Part shown: positions 62,571 to 64,000 of the stretch, piece by piece
Layout of the letters: each line of letters starts with the position of its first letter
Numbering within the stretch: the first letter of the stretch is position 1
NCBI GenBank assembly: GCA_933228675.1
Contig: OW121744.1
Coordinates: forward strand, 118,071,600 to 118,135,599
Direction of reading: 5' to 3'
Length of the DNA: 64,000 bases
DNA from: Stomorhina lunata
Taxonomy: Eukaryota; Arthropoda; Insecta; Diptera; Rhiniidae
Translations under genes and position numbers: made by a program
Notes under the pieces: generated by a model
The model's input: only the letters and a program-made list of their open reading frames with translations
Databases searched by the model: none
What the model was told of the DNA's origin: nothing

Positions 62571-64000
62571 TCCCATTTACATCCCAGGTTTAACACTGAA
62601 CTCCCAAAAACTTTGTTACAAACTATATAGCAAACCAATAATGCCCACAATTTAAAGTTTCCATTAGCCATAATACAAAAATCTATTACATCTCATTACA
62701 AGGCAAAATAAATAAAAATCTAACATAAATTTTGTACAATGTGCAGGCGTGTTGACAAGATAAAGTCCTTTTATATTATATCATTTCAATTTCAATAAAA
62801 ATAAAATTTCATTTCTTTTTCGCTTCGAAAGGAACTTTAGAAAAAGTTTTCGCTTTTTTTTTTTGTTAAGGGAATAGTTATATAAGAAAGAAAAAATCTA
62901 TGTAAAAATTATTATTAACTTTTTCTATGTATTAAACAAACAAGGTCATTGAAAGTATTTATACGTTAAAACTATTAAATATTTTTTTATTTCAATTTTT
63001 TTACAACATTTAACTACTTTTTCGCTTTGGCTCTGTATATGTGTGTGTGAAAAAGTTTTGCTCTGTTTTCTACAACTTTTTATTTTACAGTTTTAAGCCT
63101 CAAAGTTCGTTTCAACTCTTCAGTAGAGAGTTTTTCTGATTTCCTCCCTCATTCGGTAGCTTTAAGTGCAAGAAATCATAGTTGAGTAGTCAAAGGTAAA
63201 TACTGTATAACAGTTTAATGTTGAGTGAAAATATTGTATAAAATAATACAAAAGCAAAAGAACGAAATGAAAAAAATAAAAAAAAAAAAAAAACGAAATA
63301 AAATGAAAAAATAATATTGTAAAAATATAAGTTATAAGGATACTTAATATGTTTGTTATTTGCTGCAGGGTTTGTTTGGATGCTCGTTCGTTCATTCGTT
63401 TGTTCATTTATTTCCTAAAGTTTGCAAATATGAAAGCATTTGCTGTTATAATTTTCTTTTAGAAAAGAAAAACTGAAAAAACAAGAAGTGAAAAAAACAA
63501 ACAATTGTTAAATTGTAACAAAACGAAATTTTTTTTCAACTAAAACATTTAAAGGAAAATTGTTAATGTAGGTTAACAAATATTTAATATAAAAAGTTGT
63601 TGAATTTAAAAATAATGACTATGATGCAGGTATTTTAAAATTTAATTATAAATTTCATTAAAATGTTCTTTTGAAAAAATATGAACCATGATTTATTTTG
63701 TTCAAATTGTAAAATTAATAAACTCAACAAATTTATCTTACCATTAACAAATTGCTACTATTTACCCAAAATATTTAATTTTACAATTTTATAGGTTTTC
63801 AATCTTTTTTGAGAATGGTTTGATAAAACTTTTGTTAAGACAAATTCTGACAATGCTAGAAAACACTTAACTATTTAGCTATATAAAATTTAATTACCCA
63901 AAAACATTTTTATATTCAACACAAATTTTATAGCTAACTCATATGATAGAAAAGAAAAATGTACCCCGTTATGTGTTTTAGTGCGTTTGAATGTTTTAGA
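62571..64000. other. AT-rich intergenic DNA, no gene seen
   Basis: Poly(A)/poly(T)-rich DNA with a long interrupted A tract around 63270-63310. The frame at 63162-63407 (minus) reads this tract as Phe and is not a gene. Confidence 0.4.

Overview
The window is nuclear DNA of a brachyceran fly, most likely a calyptrate such as a blow fly, flesh fly or house fly. The reasons are the strong AT bias, short introns of 54-90 bp, a pickpocket-type DEG/ENaC channel gene, a hobo/Hermes-type hAT transposase close to those of Musca and Lucilia, mariner and LINE relics, and (GACA/GACG)n-bearing dispersed repeats. It is gene-poor. By eye it holds one host protein-coding gene, one apparently intact transposase, one well-formed heat-shock-type promoter with no recognisable coding region after it, and a dense mosaic of satellites and mobile elements.

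Layout. 0.8-12.2 kb: three satellite arrays (A, B, C) with 31-bp units; array C is split by a 3.4-kb dispersed element that contains a recent 1.04-kb tandem duplication. 13.4-18.0 kb: an eight-exon pickpocket (ppk) gene on the + strand, predicted 618 aa, whose second intron carries array D. 19-23 kb: AT-rich DNA with a degenerate repeat. 23.2-23.9 kb: array E, a sister of D. 27.4-29.5 kb: dispersed repeats, a degenerate minisatellite and a mariner relic. 31.05-35.37 kb: a Hermes-like hAT transposon with an intact 616-aa transposase, carrying a nested 442-bp MITE with a perfect 8-bp target duplication and a fragment that looks like a second hAT. 39.6 kb: another hAT-type MITE. 41.5-43.1 kb: array F with a 99-bp-arm foldback inside. 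46.8-48.2 kb: a 14-bp minisatellite. 49.5-53.1 kb: small inverted-repeat elements and array G. 54.7-56.6 kb: another dispersed element and a 190-bp (TA)n tract. 58.2-58.4 kb: the heat-shock-type promoter. 60.8-62.6 kb: a decayed non-LTR retrotransposon on the - strand.

Main theme. Seven separate satellite loci (A-G, about 9-10 kb, roughly 15 percent of the window) look like one superfamily. Each has a unit of about 31 bp with the same near-palindromic half, TTTTTCTATAGAAAAA. The other half differs between loci but is homogeneous within most of them. In D and E the variable half is the palindrome GTTATCGATAAC, giving regularly spaced TATCGATA sites (the DREF/BEAF-32 type of motif), about 25 of them inside a ppk intron. 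This modular satellite, its spread over the locus and its possible role as a binding-site array are the most unusual things here. All database comparisons remain to be done; family names rest on recognised motifs only.
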